From contig CM067373.1 of the NCBI GenBank assembly GCA_034401795.1, positions 36,925,443 to 36,989,442 of the forward strand: DNA of 64,000 nucleotides. Reading direction: 5' to 3'. The first letter of the stretch is position 1. Each line of letters opens with the position of its first letter. Below the pieces are notes generated by a model, which saw nothing but the letters and a program-made list of their open reading frames with translations, made no database searches and was not told the origin of the DNA. Source of the stretch: Chaetoderma sp. LZ-2023a (Eukaryota; Mollusca; Caudofoveata; Chaetodermatida; Chaetodermatidae). The position numbers were made by a program, and so were the translations under genes. Shown here in pieces: positions 23,707 to 35,608 of the stretch.

Positions 23707-24255
23707 GGGTCAGGTTAGTAGTAATATGGACAGGGAGGAAATAAGGCAAGGGAACTACTGAAGAGAGGGAGGTTATTGGGGTCATTTGGAGGACTGAATA
23801 TATTTCTCTATTTGGCTGAAATATAAGGGTTTAATCGTGATTTAATTATATATAGCCCCATCTGACCAGTATATACACTGGATGGGATGGGTTAGGTGTC
23901 CAGTAACAATAAATAAGAATTGTGGGTGAGTTATTAAAAGTAGTTGGTGGCATCAACAGGTCAGGCATAAACTAGCAATTGGAATGCAGTCATGTAGAAT
24001 ATTGTTAAGTTTTTAGGAAGACAGATAAAAGAAAAACATTGATACTAGCTTGATTGAGAACTGCTGCCATGGTTGGGGTTCTGTTAATTCAGGGTTCATA
24101 GTATACCAGCAGATTACACCATGCATACAGATCAATTCTAACACACATACAAACTCCAAAGTAGGAGAAGTTTAGCTAGTAATAGACATGACATGACCAT
24201 AGACAGATTTCAGCACTGAAATAGTATGTTAATTTCAAAGCAACCATACCAATAA
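23707..24255. other. Possible LINE-C 5' region; no gene
   Basis: The sequence upstream of the LINE-C start is AT-rich and ORF-poor. It may be its 5' UTR, but I see no promoter or border to show this. Confidence 0.3.
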
Positions 24256-24345
24256 CATGTTGAATATTTTGAAACTTACCGAGCTGGAAGCCGTAGCTGC
24301 AACAGCTTCCATTCAAATCAGTTTCAAAAATACCCAACAGATTAT
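24256..24345. mobile_element. Hairpin MITE with TGTTGAATATTTTGAAAC arms
   Basis: An arm near 24,258 reading GTTGAATATTTTGAAACTT faces ATCAGTTTCAAAAATACCCAACAG, giving about 20-bp imperfect inverted arms around a 50-bp core. Related foldbacks occur at 32,263-32,349 and 40,572-40,653, and the arms resemble part of repeat R3. Confidence 0.55.
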
Positions 24346-25765
24346 TTCTTAAATTATTAAGAATCTGTCATACCTGCGACTTGATTTGAAAGGGGTAATT
24401 ATCCTTGAGCATGCTATAATTACTGCATTAAAGATGGGTGAAAATGAGAACCTGTTATCACCAATCATTATTTGATCATTGGTTAGTATATAAAACCAAT
24501 CATCGATCACAAAAATAGTACATTCTCAACAATAATACAGAGTATGTAATGATACAATGTTTAGTAAACAGCAAGCCTAGGTGAGTCCAGACTCGCTAGG
24601 TCAAGCTAAGGACTCGGTTCTGGGAATAGGAGCAGGCTCAGAATCGATGCTACAGAGCATGCACAACTAATTTCAACCAATGAACAAATAGATAAGTCGT
24701 ATGCAGGAGACTAATACACATGCGTAAGCTAAGTCATGATGTCATCAGCCTTTTATAAGGAGCTGCAGATGCTAAAATCATCAGTTCATTCACATGGCTC
24801 AGTCGATCAGTTCATTAACACGACTCAAGCTGAGCACATGACTCACAACACACTCTCTATACTGGTGGGAATAGGCCTAATAGTGTGCCAACAATGCCTT
24901 ATAGGCCAAGTGCTGGATTGTACGCCTCGTACCTTCTTGTGCGATTACTGTTCAGACTCTGCCTATTTCTGTGACGCCAGGTATCAGACTTGGTTAGTGT
25001 CCCATAGCGGGTTTCACTAGTTCCTTGCGCATCCGTGCGGACATAGCCTATTTCCAGTGGCGCATTGTCACCGTTTTGCACCTGTTACGGACTTAGCCTA
25101 TTTTCCAAGCACCTGTAACATGCCTGTGAATCCAAGTGTTTGTGTACTGAGGCCGACTAACCACATTATGGTGACGGCAGCGTCAACACTTATGCATTAA
25201 GCACAAACTCTGAATTTCACAGTGGTTGTGCATGGGTACCAATAGCAGCGGTCTAAGATGACGTTTCAACCCTACGCCAGCTATGCCAACGTAGTGGTTT
25301 GTCTAATTTCGCACTTGTGTGTTATTATAATTCACAAAGCTAGTTTCAGTACCAAAACATCTCTAAATTCAATAAATTAGCCTGTAAAAGCATCATCACA
25401 CCAAACCTCCTGCATTGTGCCTTCCCAGCAGCATAGTGAGTAAACACACTAACTTTTCAACTCATTTTCCGTACATCTTATGTGATGTGCGTCAAAACTC
25501 TGACTAGACTCAGACCTTCATGCCAAAATAACATAGTTTAAAGCGCCAAAGCGACGCCAAGCCAACCCTCTTTGAGTTATTGATTTCTGTCTGTATAGTT
25601 GTTTGGATTGCACAAGCTACTTAGACAATGTCAGACCATTATCTCTTATGCCTGCAAGCGCTAGAAAATATGCCTGTAGAACATAGTCAAATTAGATACC
25701 ATTCTGCCAAGCAGTTTTGAAGGTTACGCTTGGCACTTAGAAATTCTCCCAATTCTTGACACACA
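24346..25765. other. Unassigned DNA, no supported gene
   Basis: There are short frames on both strands but none with recognisable motifs. An AACCAATCATTATTTGATC-type palindrome lies near 24,455-24,482 and a TATAAAA at 24,490, which could be chance. I see no RNA gene or mobile element border. Confidence 0.3.
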
Positions 25766-25766
25766 T

Positions 25767-25809
<43 letters not shown>

Positions 25810-25924
25810 TGGGAATGGGGAAAACACATGCATATCTTGTTTACAATATTATTATTATTTTTTTTTTTTTTTATTGTCATATTTAATAATACGGCCTAAT
25901 TTGTATCAACATTTCTTGGTGCAG

Positions 25925-25984
<60 letters not shown>

Positions 25985-26049
25985 TATTATTATTATTATT
26001 ATTGTCATATATAACAATGCGGCCTAATTTGTATCAACATTTCTTGGTG

Positions 26050-26118
<69 letters not shown>
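25766..26118. repeat. (GCAC)n/(AC)n and (ATT)n microsatellites
   Basis: ACGC repeats at about 25,766-25,798 pass into (AC)n to 25,808. Two (ATT)n runs (25,926-26,003 and 26,052-26,118) are each preceded by a copy of a ~60-bp block containing GGCCTAATTTGTATCAAC and ending TTTCTTGGTGCA. The microsatellite plus its flank has therefore duplicated locally. Confidence 0.85.
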
Positions 26119-26119
<1 letters not shown>

Positions 26120-26274
26120 CACAACTGCATCATCCACATAAACAATTACGGATGCATTATTATTATTGCAGATGTGTATTTTACATTCTAGTTGTTATCC
26201 TGGCAACTGGGTACATACTTGTTTTTGTACTGCCATGGTGGTGACTTCTGCATTCATGTCATTGGTTTGGATTT

Positions 26275-28009
26275 TTAATATCTTTCTAAGATTATTTTTT
26301 TAATATTTTGTTTAAAAGAGCTTTGTGTAAGAATTTGTGTGCGTATATTTATATCTGTGTTGTTCCAGAGTTGTATTGCTTGGTGGGATGGTTTTTGTAT
26401 AGCTGTCATTGTTCTGTAATAGGGTTGGTGTAAGTTATTCTTAGTTCGTGTGTTGTGCAAGTGTATATCGGAGTTGTTCCTAAAAAGGTTTGATAATGAG
26501 GAGGGTAGATTGCCATTATGGTAGTCCCTTAAGATAGTGTATAGTTGGACAGCTCCAATGTCTTCAAGTTTTAGCATTTTTTCGGTTTTAAAGACATCCT
26601 GGCCCTCTGCTGGCTGTGCGAATAATTTGGTTGCCTGCTTTTGTAGTGATTTTAGATGTGCTAGTTTAGTTGTATGCGTTTTAGTCCATATTACATTGCA
26701 ATATGTGATATTTGGAAGGATCAGTGTACAATATAGAGTTTTTAGAATATTAGGGAGAAGATATGGCTTAAGTCTGCGCATGATACCGATGCTCTTTGCT
26801 ACCTTGGATCTCACTATTTCTATATGCTTCTCCCAGGTTAAGCTTTTATCCAGATAGACGCCGAGAAATTTGACATATTGTGCTTCGTGAATTTCTTGAT
26901 TATTTACATGCATTTTTGGGAGAGCTATTTGTTTGAAATTCTTAGATTTTGTGAAAATTATATAGTTAGTTTTATCGACATTCAGAGATAATTTATTCAC
27001 TTTAAACCAGTCTATGATTTTTTTCATTTCATTTTTTACATACTTGTATACAGTGTCTATGTCCTTGTGACTACAAAAGGCATTGGTATCATCCGCAAAC
27101 AATATTAGTGAGAGGTGATTACATGCTTTGGGTAGGTCATTCATGTATAGTAAAAACAACAGAGGTCCAAGAATTGACCCTTGTGGAACGCCACAGACTA
27201 ATTTCCTGTCTCCTGACATGGCCCCACTGAATTTTACACATTGTGTTCTGTTAGTTAAATAGCTATATATCCAATTTAATGCAATGCCCCTAATTCCATA
27301 GTGGGCTAGTTTTTTTTAGTAATATTTCAAGATCAATAGTATCGAATGCCTTGGAGAGGTCCAAGAATACACCTAGAGTGTGTTCATTTCTCTCAAGGGA
27401 TGTGGTTATTTTTTCAAGCATATCCACAATGGCAAGCATGGTAGAGTGTTTTTCTCTGAAGCCGTACTGGGATTCATAGATTATAGAGTTTTTATTAAGA
27501 TATTTTATAGTTCTATTGTAGTATAATCTTTCCAGAAGTTTAGAGAAAAGCGGAAGTACTGAGACTGGCCTATAGTTAGTAAAATCAGATGGGTCTTTGG
27601 CTTTGAATATAGGTGTTACGCATGCAGTTTTTAATCGGGATGGAAATATACCCTGTGAAAATGATAGATTGCAGATGTGATTCAGTGGAGTTAGTATTTC
27701 TCTAGCACAGTTTTTAAAGATTTTCCATTTAAAGTTATCAATGCTGGCACTCTTAGTTGGGTTAATTTTCATTAAGATTTTGTAAATTTCTCCATTGTCA
27801 GTAGGGGTCAGGAACATTGAGGATTGGTAGTCGCCTGTCAGATAGTCTTTCACATTTATTCCAGGGCTGGTCTGTATTTTTGTAGATAAATTAGGCCCAA
27901 TATTTATAAAGTATTCATTAAATTTATCCGCAATTGACTTGCTAAAGGTTTGTCCATATTCTTCACGCTGGACGTATTGCAGATTCCTATCGACCTGTGA
28001 AATACACAA
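26275..28009 (-). pseudogene. LINE-D reverse transcriptase, 5'-truncated, one break
   Basis: Two long minus-strand frames form one RT. The first holds the linker and fingers ([56 protein letters not shown]) and [28 protein letters not shown]. The second holds [20 protein letters not shown], an intact SLILFADDTNAF, VNKLSLNVDKTNYIIF and the thumb (LPNITYCNVIWTK), to the C-terminus at 26,275. They are separated by one frameshift near 27,290-27,310. It is the best preserved RT of this family here. The endonuclease is absent, so it is a 5'-truncated copy. Confidence 0.85.
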
Positions 28010-28894
28010 ATTTAGAGATTATGTCCTTATGTCAGACAACAATTAAGCTATCCCTATCTACTTGTGAAATACATGTTTAGAGATAGTCAGGTCAGTCACG
28101 GTTCTCCTATAACAGGACTAGTATACAGAAGAAGAAGAAGACGTGAACACCAATCAGTTTTGTAAAATTCGTTCGATTTAAGTAGATATAACTGTGTTTA
28201 CTGAAAATATCGAGCACACTGAAAGACAAGACTTGAACACCTATAGTAATTAAGTAAATAATGTTTTACCATTGTTGTTGTTTGCTGTACGATTTTTTGT
28301 TACCGGTTTTCGTTAACTCGCTAACATTAGTAACAATTCATCTTCAAACCCGAGAACCCACCACCCGGCTTCAGTCATCCTACCGCGGTGCTACGTTTTA
28401 CCATAAACGGCCAAAAACTACAAAAACGACCATAAATAACTTCAGTTTGTTATATCGAATAAGTGACTCAAATAACTTCCAAGCGTTAAGCAGGCGGGTA
28501 ATTACTTTGATGTTACGAAGTGAATGAGATTTTGTGCGTACTGATTGCATAATTCTAATTCTATCTATTTTATATTTACAGATTTAACTGATACGAGAAG
28601 GCGCAAAACGGATATCTCTTCATATATCCACCATGCCAAAAAAACCAATATTTCTTAATAACCGGGAAAAATAACCTGGATTTAAAATTAAAAAAAGTTA
28701 TAACAATATTATTATAGGCCCTATTAATTTTAAAAAACCTCGATATGAATAAAATATATTCTCTGACATAAAATCAATATCTTTTTTAAAAATATCTTTA
28801 AAAATGTCTATGATAAATCTCGGCATAATAATACTGTATATTATTACCTATTAGCCTATATAAAACAGATAAGAAATATACGCTAATTAACAAC
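28010..28894. other. Unassigned AT-rich DNA
   Basis: No element border or gene is supported. CTATCTACTTGTGAAATACA near 28,050 partly repeats text at about 27,990-28,010, a small local duplication. TTTTATATTTACAG at about 28,569-28,582 is a plausible 3' splice site. Confidence 0.3.
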
Positions 28895-29409
28895 ATGTCT
28901 GAAAATTTTGAAAATACAAAGCCCTGCACACTACACAACTCCACCGGCCAGCAAAAAAGCCACACAGACAGCAAAATCACTAGATTCCAGAATCCAAAAG
29001 CGAAATCTACCTCAGACTTTTCGGCTCCCCTACATCAATCAGTTCAGATAGCAGCATGGAATTTTCCACAACAGAAAATCCTATAGGTGACGACGAGATG
29101 GCAGTTACCGTCGCGGACCTACACAGGGCCCAGGACACAATTACAAAACTAAGCGTGGACCATAAATTCAACAGACTGTTTACAATGTTATCTCACGCTA
29201 CAGATGGAACACAAGCATGCACCAGACCCAGCCTGGGAGAGAGTTCTCAACCACATGAGGACCAACAGTGCTCATATTCCCATCTCATAAATCATTCAAT
29301 TTTTTCTCATCCATTCACCTTCATCTCCCACTGTTTCACATATTCATATGTAAAAAATCATGATATTCACCATGACTCAATTTTCCAACTAAATACATCA
29401 TGCTTCTAA
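28895..29409 (+). other. Two overlapping unknown ORFs, possible coding fragment
   Basis: A frame opens at 28,895 (MSENFENTKPCTLHNSTGQQ, 63 codons). Another opens at 29,056 in a different register (MEFSTTENPIGDDEMAVTVA, about 117 codons). Base composition here is less AT-rich than its surroundings. The part LHRAQDTITKLSVDHKFNRL looks helical. I recognise no family. It could be a degraded ORF1 of a retroelement, a spliced exon, or non-coding sequence. The rest, to 29,675, shows nothing supported. Confidence 0.2.
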
Positions 29410-29679
29410 CCACACGCTCACTCTATACATGTTTTCTTCCCAATGACACCTCATTGGTCACCATAAAATTCCCCAAAGCAGAAACCCACCATCAGGTTTC
29501 TATAGCAGAAAAAAGTGTGCCTCTGATGAGTTCTACATATGAACAAAACGTCATACGTCTGAATCATAGCAGGGTCCCCCAAGGTATTTATACACATTGG
29601 GCATTTCCATAAAAAGGAAGCATCACCCAATCGATTCCAGAAAAAAATGAAACACCACCAAGGGTTGAAAAAAGTAGAC

Positions 29680-29763
29680 ATACATGTGTGTGCGCATGTA
29701 TGTTTACAGGCACACATGTGTACATGCATACGCACACGTGTGTGTATGTGCGCACGCATGTAT
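29680..29763. repeat. Alternating purine-pyrimidine tract (Z-DNA prone)
   Basis: From 29,710 to 29,763 every step alternates purine and pyrimidine (54 bp, a mix of AC, GT, GC and AT dinucleotides). A second alternating run of about 26 bp precedes it. It is not a simple microsatellite because the dinucleotide order is mixed. Confidence 0.8.
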
Positions 29764-29849
29764 TCACGCCAAACTAGCAACAAACCCTCCAATAAACTGG
29801 CTAACCACCAAAAAAACTAACACCAAAACAATAAAATAAATAAAAGTGG

Positions 29850-29985
29850 GATGCACCGCCAAACAAAGTACACCGCCAAAAAAGGTGCACTGCCAAAAAT
29901 CCAACAAGCACTGCCAAAAAACTGCACCGCCAAAATGGCCACCACCATGCACCGTCAAAACACCTGCACCGCCAAAACTGGCGAG
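29850..29985. repeat. CACCGCCAAAA minisatellite
   Basis: About seven degenerate units of (G)CACCGCCAAAA or CACTGCCAAAA lie at irregular 15-27 bp spacing. In reverse the core is TTTTGGCGGTG. The spacing and unit decay argue against a CRISPR array. Confidence 0.7.
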
Positions 29986-30177
29986 CCACCATGCCCTTAT
30001 TTGGTCATAGCCCACCTCACATCCAGGTTCCAAACTGGGGAATATAAAAGGAGCTGAAAAATCAGATTTCAAACCATTCAGACTGGTCTCACAAGTGAGA
30101 ACAAGCATCAGGCTTCACTGCCCATAGAGATAAAATATCACAATAGACTACATTGTTATTACGCTTATCTTATTTTG

Positions 30178-30624
30178 TACCAAGAATTAGGTAAATGTTA
30201 GTTTTTCAATGGACATTTAGTTCATCAAGGGCTTATCGTAACTCAATAGAGCTGTACAGATTTGTTCTATGGCATCTTTGCATCCAGACACCATCTTAAT
30301 AATAATGATTATCAAATTGTTTCCATATTTTTACATGGTTTAGACTTTTATTGTGGACCAGGAATTAGAAAAATGTTAATGTTTTTCAGTGGTCTTAATT
30401 TATCAAGGGCTTATAAATCCGATCTCAACGATTTGGTCTATATTATCATTGCCTTCGGTTTCCAGCAACGTTAAAATGATTATAACGTTTTTTTCAATAC
30501 TTTTAGTCTTTTACATGGTTTGGACTTACCCACTTAGTTTATTTCTGTGTGCTCTGTCTCCTTTTCAAGAATTAGAAGAATGTTAGAGTTTTTTAATAGA
30601 CATCTGATTCATCAAGGGGGTATG
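30178..30624. repeat. Three-unit tandem repeat, about 180-210 bp period
   Basis: A block reading AGAATTAG, AATGTTAG, TTTTTCA and ATCAAGGGCTTAT recurs at about 30,178-30,237, 30,357-30,414 and 30,564-30,624. The interiors are diverged. A TATAAAAGG at about 30,043-30,051 lies upstream, but no gene follows. Confidence 0.6.
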
Positions 30625-30809
30625 TATGCTACTTTAAGAAATCCTTATTTCGTGACACTGTCACACGTATCATATGAGGAAAAACTAAAGGGCTCGACCT
30701 GCAGGACACAGTCCATCTAGTCATCTATGTTGTTCAATTTATATAAATATTAACACTAATGGTCAAATTTGGTCCAAAATGTTTAGGTATTTTCTTATGG
30801 AATGTCCAT

Positions 30810-30975
30810 TTACAGGCCAAGAGAATACAATTTTTGTAAATTTATCTCTGGCATGATTGGTTCGGTTATCCAGCCAGTCACTCAAGTGGTAAATTGTCAA
30901 AAATTGTGTTCTCTTGACCTGTAAATGGGCATTTCACAAGACCATATCAGAGGCCGGTTTTGGCCGATACGGCCA
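30810..30975. mobile_element. TTAA hairpin MITE, inverted and diverged
   Basis: It contains the family palindrome (CCAGCCAGTCACTCAAGTGG) and flanking AATTGTCAAAAATTGTGTTC text, oriented opposite to the adjacent copy at 30,976-31,193. Two copies therefore lie head to head immediately upstream of DIMT1. Confidence 0.55.
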
Positions 30976-31193
30976 TTAACCCTTTAAAACTCGTATTAGC
31001 AAAGGTGATATTGAGAAATGTCCATTTGCAGACCAAGAGTGACTATTTTTGAAAATTTTTCAGTGGAATGACTGGCTCGATAACCGAGCCAGTTATTCCA
31101 GTGGTAAATTTTCAAAAATAGTCTTCTCTTGGTCTGTATATGGGCATTTTCTATAACAAAGTTGAAATTTTCTTGAACAAATTCGAGGGTTAA
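30976..31193. mobile_element. TTAA hairpin MITE, 44 bp upstream of the DIMT1 start
   Basis: A 218-bp unit from TTAACCCTTTAAAACTCG to ATTCGAGGGTTAA, with TTAA at both ends and the central ACTGGCTCGATAACCGAGCC palindrome. It ends only 44 bp before the ATG of DIMT1, just before the polypyrimidine tract. Confidence 0.75.
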
Positions 31194-31211
31194 AGCATTA
31201 ATGGAAATAAA

Positions 31212-31234
31212 CTGTTCTGTTCTCTCTTATCTAG
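31212..31234 (+). promoter_or_regulatory. Candidate 3' splice site upstream of the DIMT1 ATG
   Basis: A pyrimidine-rich run (TGTTCTGTTCTCTCTTATC) ends in TAG at 31,232-31,234, three bases before the start codon. This is the form of a metazoan splice acceptor. It would fit a 5' UTR intron or trans-splicing of a leader. It is inferred from sequence shape only. Confidence 0.45.
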
Positions 31235-32158
<924 letters not shown>

Positions 32159-32262
32159 TATTGGACATGCCTAGATGTATTGCTGGTTGACTGTGTCTGT
32201 CTTAGCTGTCTGCTTGCTAAATTTCAGCAGACTACAATTTCCATGACTTTTAATTCTGGATA

Positions 32263-32349
32263 TGCTGAATATTTTGAAAACAATTTGAAACTTGTTTGTG
32301 GCTAAGCCACCAACAACTTTCAGTCAAAGGGTTTTCAAAATATTCAGCA
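32263..32349. mobile_element. Hairpin MITE (TGCTGAATATTTTGAAAA arms) in the DIMT1 3' flank
   Basis: TGCTGAATATTTTGAAAAC at the left faces GGTTTTCAAAATATTCAGCA at the right, with an inner GGCTAAGCCACC fold. It lies about 105 bp after the DIMT1 stop, so it may be inside the 3' UTR; an AATAAA occurs only at about 32,721. Confidence 0.65.
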
Positions 32350-32438
32350 GGTTCCAGAGTTATTGTCATTGAAATAATTGTCTGGTGGCTTGGAGCAGTC
32401 AGACAGTGAACAGGGGGAAAAGATAGCAAACATCATAT

Positions 32439-32670
32439 TTAACCCTTTAACTCTCATATCAGCCAAAAATGGCTTCTGCAGTGGTCTTGACAAATGTCCA
32501 TTTGCAGATCAAGAGGAGACTATTTTTGAAAATTTACCACTGGAATGACTGGCTCGATAACCGAGCCAGTCATTCCAGTGATCAATTGTCAAAAATAGTC
32601 TTCTCTTGATCTGCAAATGGACATTTTCTATGAGAAAATTAGAAATTTTTTGAACAAATTCGAGGGTTAA
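32439..32670. mobile_element. TTAA hairpin MITE, downstream of DIMT1
   Basis: A 232-bp unit from TTAACCCTTTAACTCTC to AATTCGAGGGTTAA with the family palindrome at the centre. It is probably the least diverged copy in the window and has intact TTAA at both ends. Confidence 0.8.
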
Positions 32671-32794
32671 GACCGATGATATCTTCATCATAAAGATGAC
32701 TGGTCGGGGTCTGAGGAAGAAATAAATATTTTCTGATCGCTCTCATTCATTGGTTTGTCATCATGGCGGGGTATTATGCGCCATTTGCAGGAGC

Positions 32795-33000
32795 TTTTGT
32801 TAGTCAAAATATTCAACAGCATGTTTATTAACTAGTAAAGATATACAATTCCTACAACAACCCGTAGTCTGCCAGCCATCAATTAAGCAATCGTGATGAA
32901 CTTATCTATGTCATTCATGACGTAATTGATTATGACATCATCCTACATGTCATATAGCTGATTATGATGTCATGATTGATGGATGAACTGGAAAGGTCAA
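32795..33000. repeat. Interspersed repeat R3, copy 3
   Basis: It matches copies 1 and 2 from the CAAAATATTCAACAG arm through AATGTTTATTAA-like text to the CRE-like cluster (ATGACGTAATTGATTATGAC, TGATGTCATGATTGATG). The 5' third of the other copies is missing. No gene lies between it and the satellites that begin at about 33,288. Confidence 0.6.
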
Positions 33001-33287
33001 TTATAATGTCAATTATCAATCACCACCAAGGTAGCAGTGGCCAGGTAATCATTCTATATTGCTGGGATATTTGTGCAGATCACAGATCCATAGGACAGGT
33101 ATGTGGTACCTGCAGACAGTTGAGGCACAAAGGGCCAGCAGCATCACTAATTGGTTCCATGTTACGCCAAAAGGCTACCAACACGAGTCACATAAATGGT
33201 GTTTAAATGTTTTTTCTCAAATTATTTCGATTCATTTCGATTTTTTGCTGGTGGTAGCATTTTGAATATTATTAATTCACAAGTGAG

Positions 33288-34575
33288 CTTATGAAGTGCA
33301 GACCGACCGGCATCTGTCTGTCTGTCTGTTCATCAACCTTTTCTTTAAACGACTTCTCAAGAACCACTAGGCCGATTTCAGTTATATTTGACAGGAATCA
33401 TCCTTAGGGCATGGAGATCCAAATTTGTTCAGAGAAAGCTGATCGGCCAATTTGGAAAGGCCAAGTGAGCTTGTGTCAAGGCGGCTGTCTGTCCATCCGC
33501 CCATCAGATCGCATCTCATTTGTGCTTGGACCGATTTCAACCAAACTCGGTTGGAAGTATACTGTGGTGGTAGGCTCCAGAACGTCTATACATAATTTTG
33601 ATTGGTAAATCTTTTTGGTGGCCATCTTGGATTTTCCAAAAATTTCTGGAAATCATTTAAAAACCTACATTAACCACTTGGCCTATTTCAAGCAAACTCA
33701 GTTGGAAGGACCCTAGAACGTGTGTCCAGAATTTTGATTGATCAATTATTTTGGTGGCCATCTTGAATTTTCAGAAAAATGCCTGGAAATCATTTAAAAG
33801 GCTCATTAACTGAGCTGGAAGGACACTAGCCTGGTGTTTGATTGGTAAATTTTTCCTGCAGCCATCTTGGATTTTCTGAAAATTTTGGGAAATCAGTTGA
33901 AATGCTACTCATTAACAGCTTGAAGGATTTCAAGCAAACTCAGCAGGAAGTACCCTAGAGTGGTATGGTTCAGCGCATGCATACTTTAATGGTCGAGTTA
34001 TTCACCAGCCATTTTTAATTTTCCTAAAAAATGGTTAGAAATTGTTTCGCTACTCCTGAGGGAGGACCCTAGAGTGGTATGCTTCAGAACTTACAGATTT
34101 TGATTGATCAATTTTTTTCGGCACCCATCTTGACTTTTGCGGAAAATGGCGGGAAATTGTTTAAAATGCTACTCATTACCTGCTTGGGAAATTTCAACCA
34201 GACTTGGCTGGAAGGACACTAGCCTCGTAGGTTTCAGAACTTGTATGCAGAATTTTGATTGGGAAATTTTTCTGCTGGCCATCTCAGGTTTTATGAAAAT
34301 TTTGGGAAATCGGTTAAAAGCGTGTTCCTTATTAACCACTTGGCCGATTTCAAGCAAACTGCAAGAAATACCCTAGAGTGGCATATGGTTCAGTGCTTGC
34401 ATACAGAATTTTTAATGGTCAAGTTGTTCGCCAGCCATTTTTAATTTTCCTAAAAAATGGCTAGAAATTGTTTCGCTACTCCTCATTAACCGCTTTGCCA
34501 ATTTCAAACAAACTCAACTGGAAGGACCCTAGGCAGGTTCACTTCAGAACTTATATAGAGAACTTTAACTGCTTG
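33288..34575. repeat. Satellite 1: ~150-200-bp tandem monomers
   Basis: About seven diverged monomers share the order GGCCGATTTCAAGCAAACTC, GGAAG..ACCCTAGA, AGAATTTTGATTG, GCCATCTTGGATTTTC. The array starts with a CAAGTGAGCTTATG-like head related to the start of the GGCCATCTTGGA mobile element. Short frames in it are accidental. Confidence 0.7.
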
Positions 34576-34599
34576 ATTTTTAGTGCCCCGTTATAAGAA

Positions 34600-35600
34600 T
34601 CACCGTGGTTGTCTGTCCATCCACAATATCTCTTAAACAGCATATCATACAGAACTGCTTCAGATTTTTAGATGAAACTTGGTGTATGCCTCAGTTATGA
34701 TATGCAGACGTGCCTTTTGAAGAATATATTTTGGGTTAAAATGAGATTTTTGATGCAAAAACTCACAATTTTTGTCAATTTCCTCATGAACACCATATCA
34801 TATTGCATCATTTAAAATAATTTAATGAAACTTGGCAGTTGTCTCCTTTATGATGATGGCTAGATGTGCCTTTTGAAGGATTCACCTTTTATAGGTTCAA
34901 TATTTTCAATGAAAATTGGCTTTTTATTACAAAAACTCATGATTTTGCCAATTTCGTAGTAAACAACATATCATACAGAATTGCTTTAAATTTTTTAATT
35001 AAACTTGGCGTATGCTTCTTTTATTATACGCAGATGTGCCTTTTGAAGAATTCACCTTCATAGGTCCAAGATTCTGGGTGAAAATGGGCTTTTTAATGCA
35101 AAAACTTTGGACTTTCGTCAATTTCCTTGTGAACCTCATATTATACAGAAGCCCTTAAAATGGTTTAATGATGGCTGAATGCGCCTTTTGAAGGATTCAC
35201 GTTTATAGGTTCAATATTTTGGGTGAAATTGGGCTTTTTAATGCAAAAACTCAGGATTTTTGTCAATTTCCTTGTAAACCTCATATTATACAGAAGCCCT
35301 TAAAAGGACTATCATACAGCATTGCTTCAAATTTTTTAATGAAACTTGCTGTATTGCCTCAGTTATGATATGCAGATGTGTCTTTTGGAGAATTCACCTT
35401 TATAGGTCCAATATTTTGGGTGAAAATGGGATTTTTAATGCAAAAAACTCACGATTTTTGTCAATTTCCTCGTGAACACCATCGTACAGAATCACTTAAA
35501 ATAATTTAAAGAAACTTGACTGTAGCATCCACCTTTATAAGACTTTGGGTGAAACTTTAATGCAAAAACTTACAATTTTTGTCAATTTCTTTGTAAAATT
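34600..35600. repeat. Satellite 2: ~150-195-bp tandem monomers
   Basis: About five or six monomers share CATATCATACAGAA, GAAACTTGG.GTATG, ATGTGCCTTTTGAAG, TTTTGGGTGAAAATGGG and TTTTTGTCAATTTCCT. The GTGCCTTTTGAAG landmark falls at about 34,710, 34,868, 35,036, 35,183 and 35,378. Confidence 0.75.
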
Positions 35601-35608
35601 TTTTATTA

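Noticed and set aside
26002..26244. 80-codon ORF with a long Tyr run
   Set aside because: It is the translation of an (ATT)n microsatellite and has no other supporting signal.
29451..29792. 113-codon minus-strand ORF with His/Cys/Thr-rich repeats
   Set aside because: It is produced by the alternating purine-pyrimidine tract; no homologous domain is visible.
29850..29985. Possible CRISPR-like array
   Set aside because: Units are short and degenerate, spacers are irregular and far too short, and the genome is eukaryotic.
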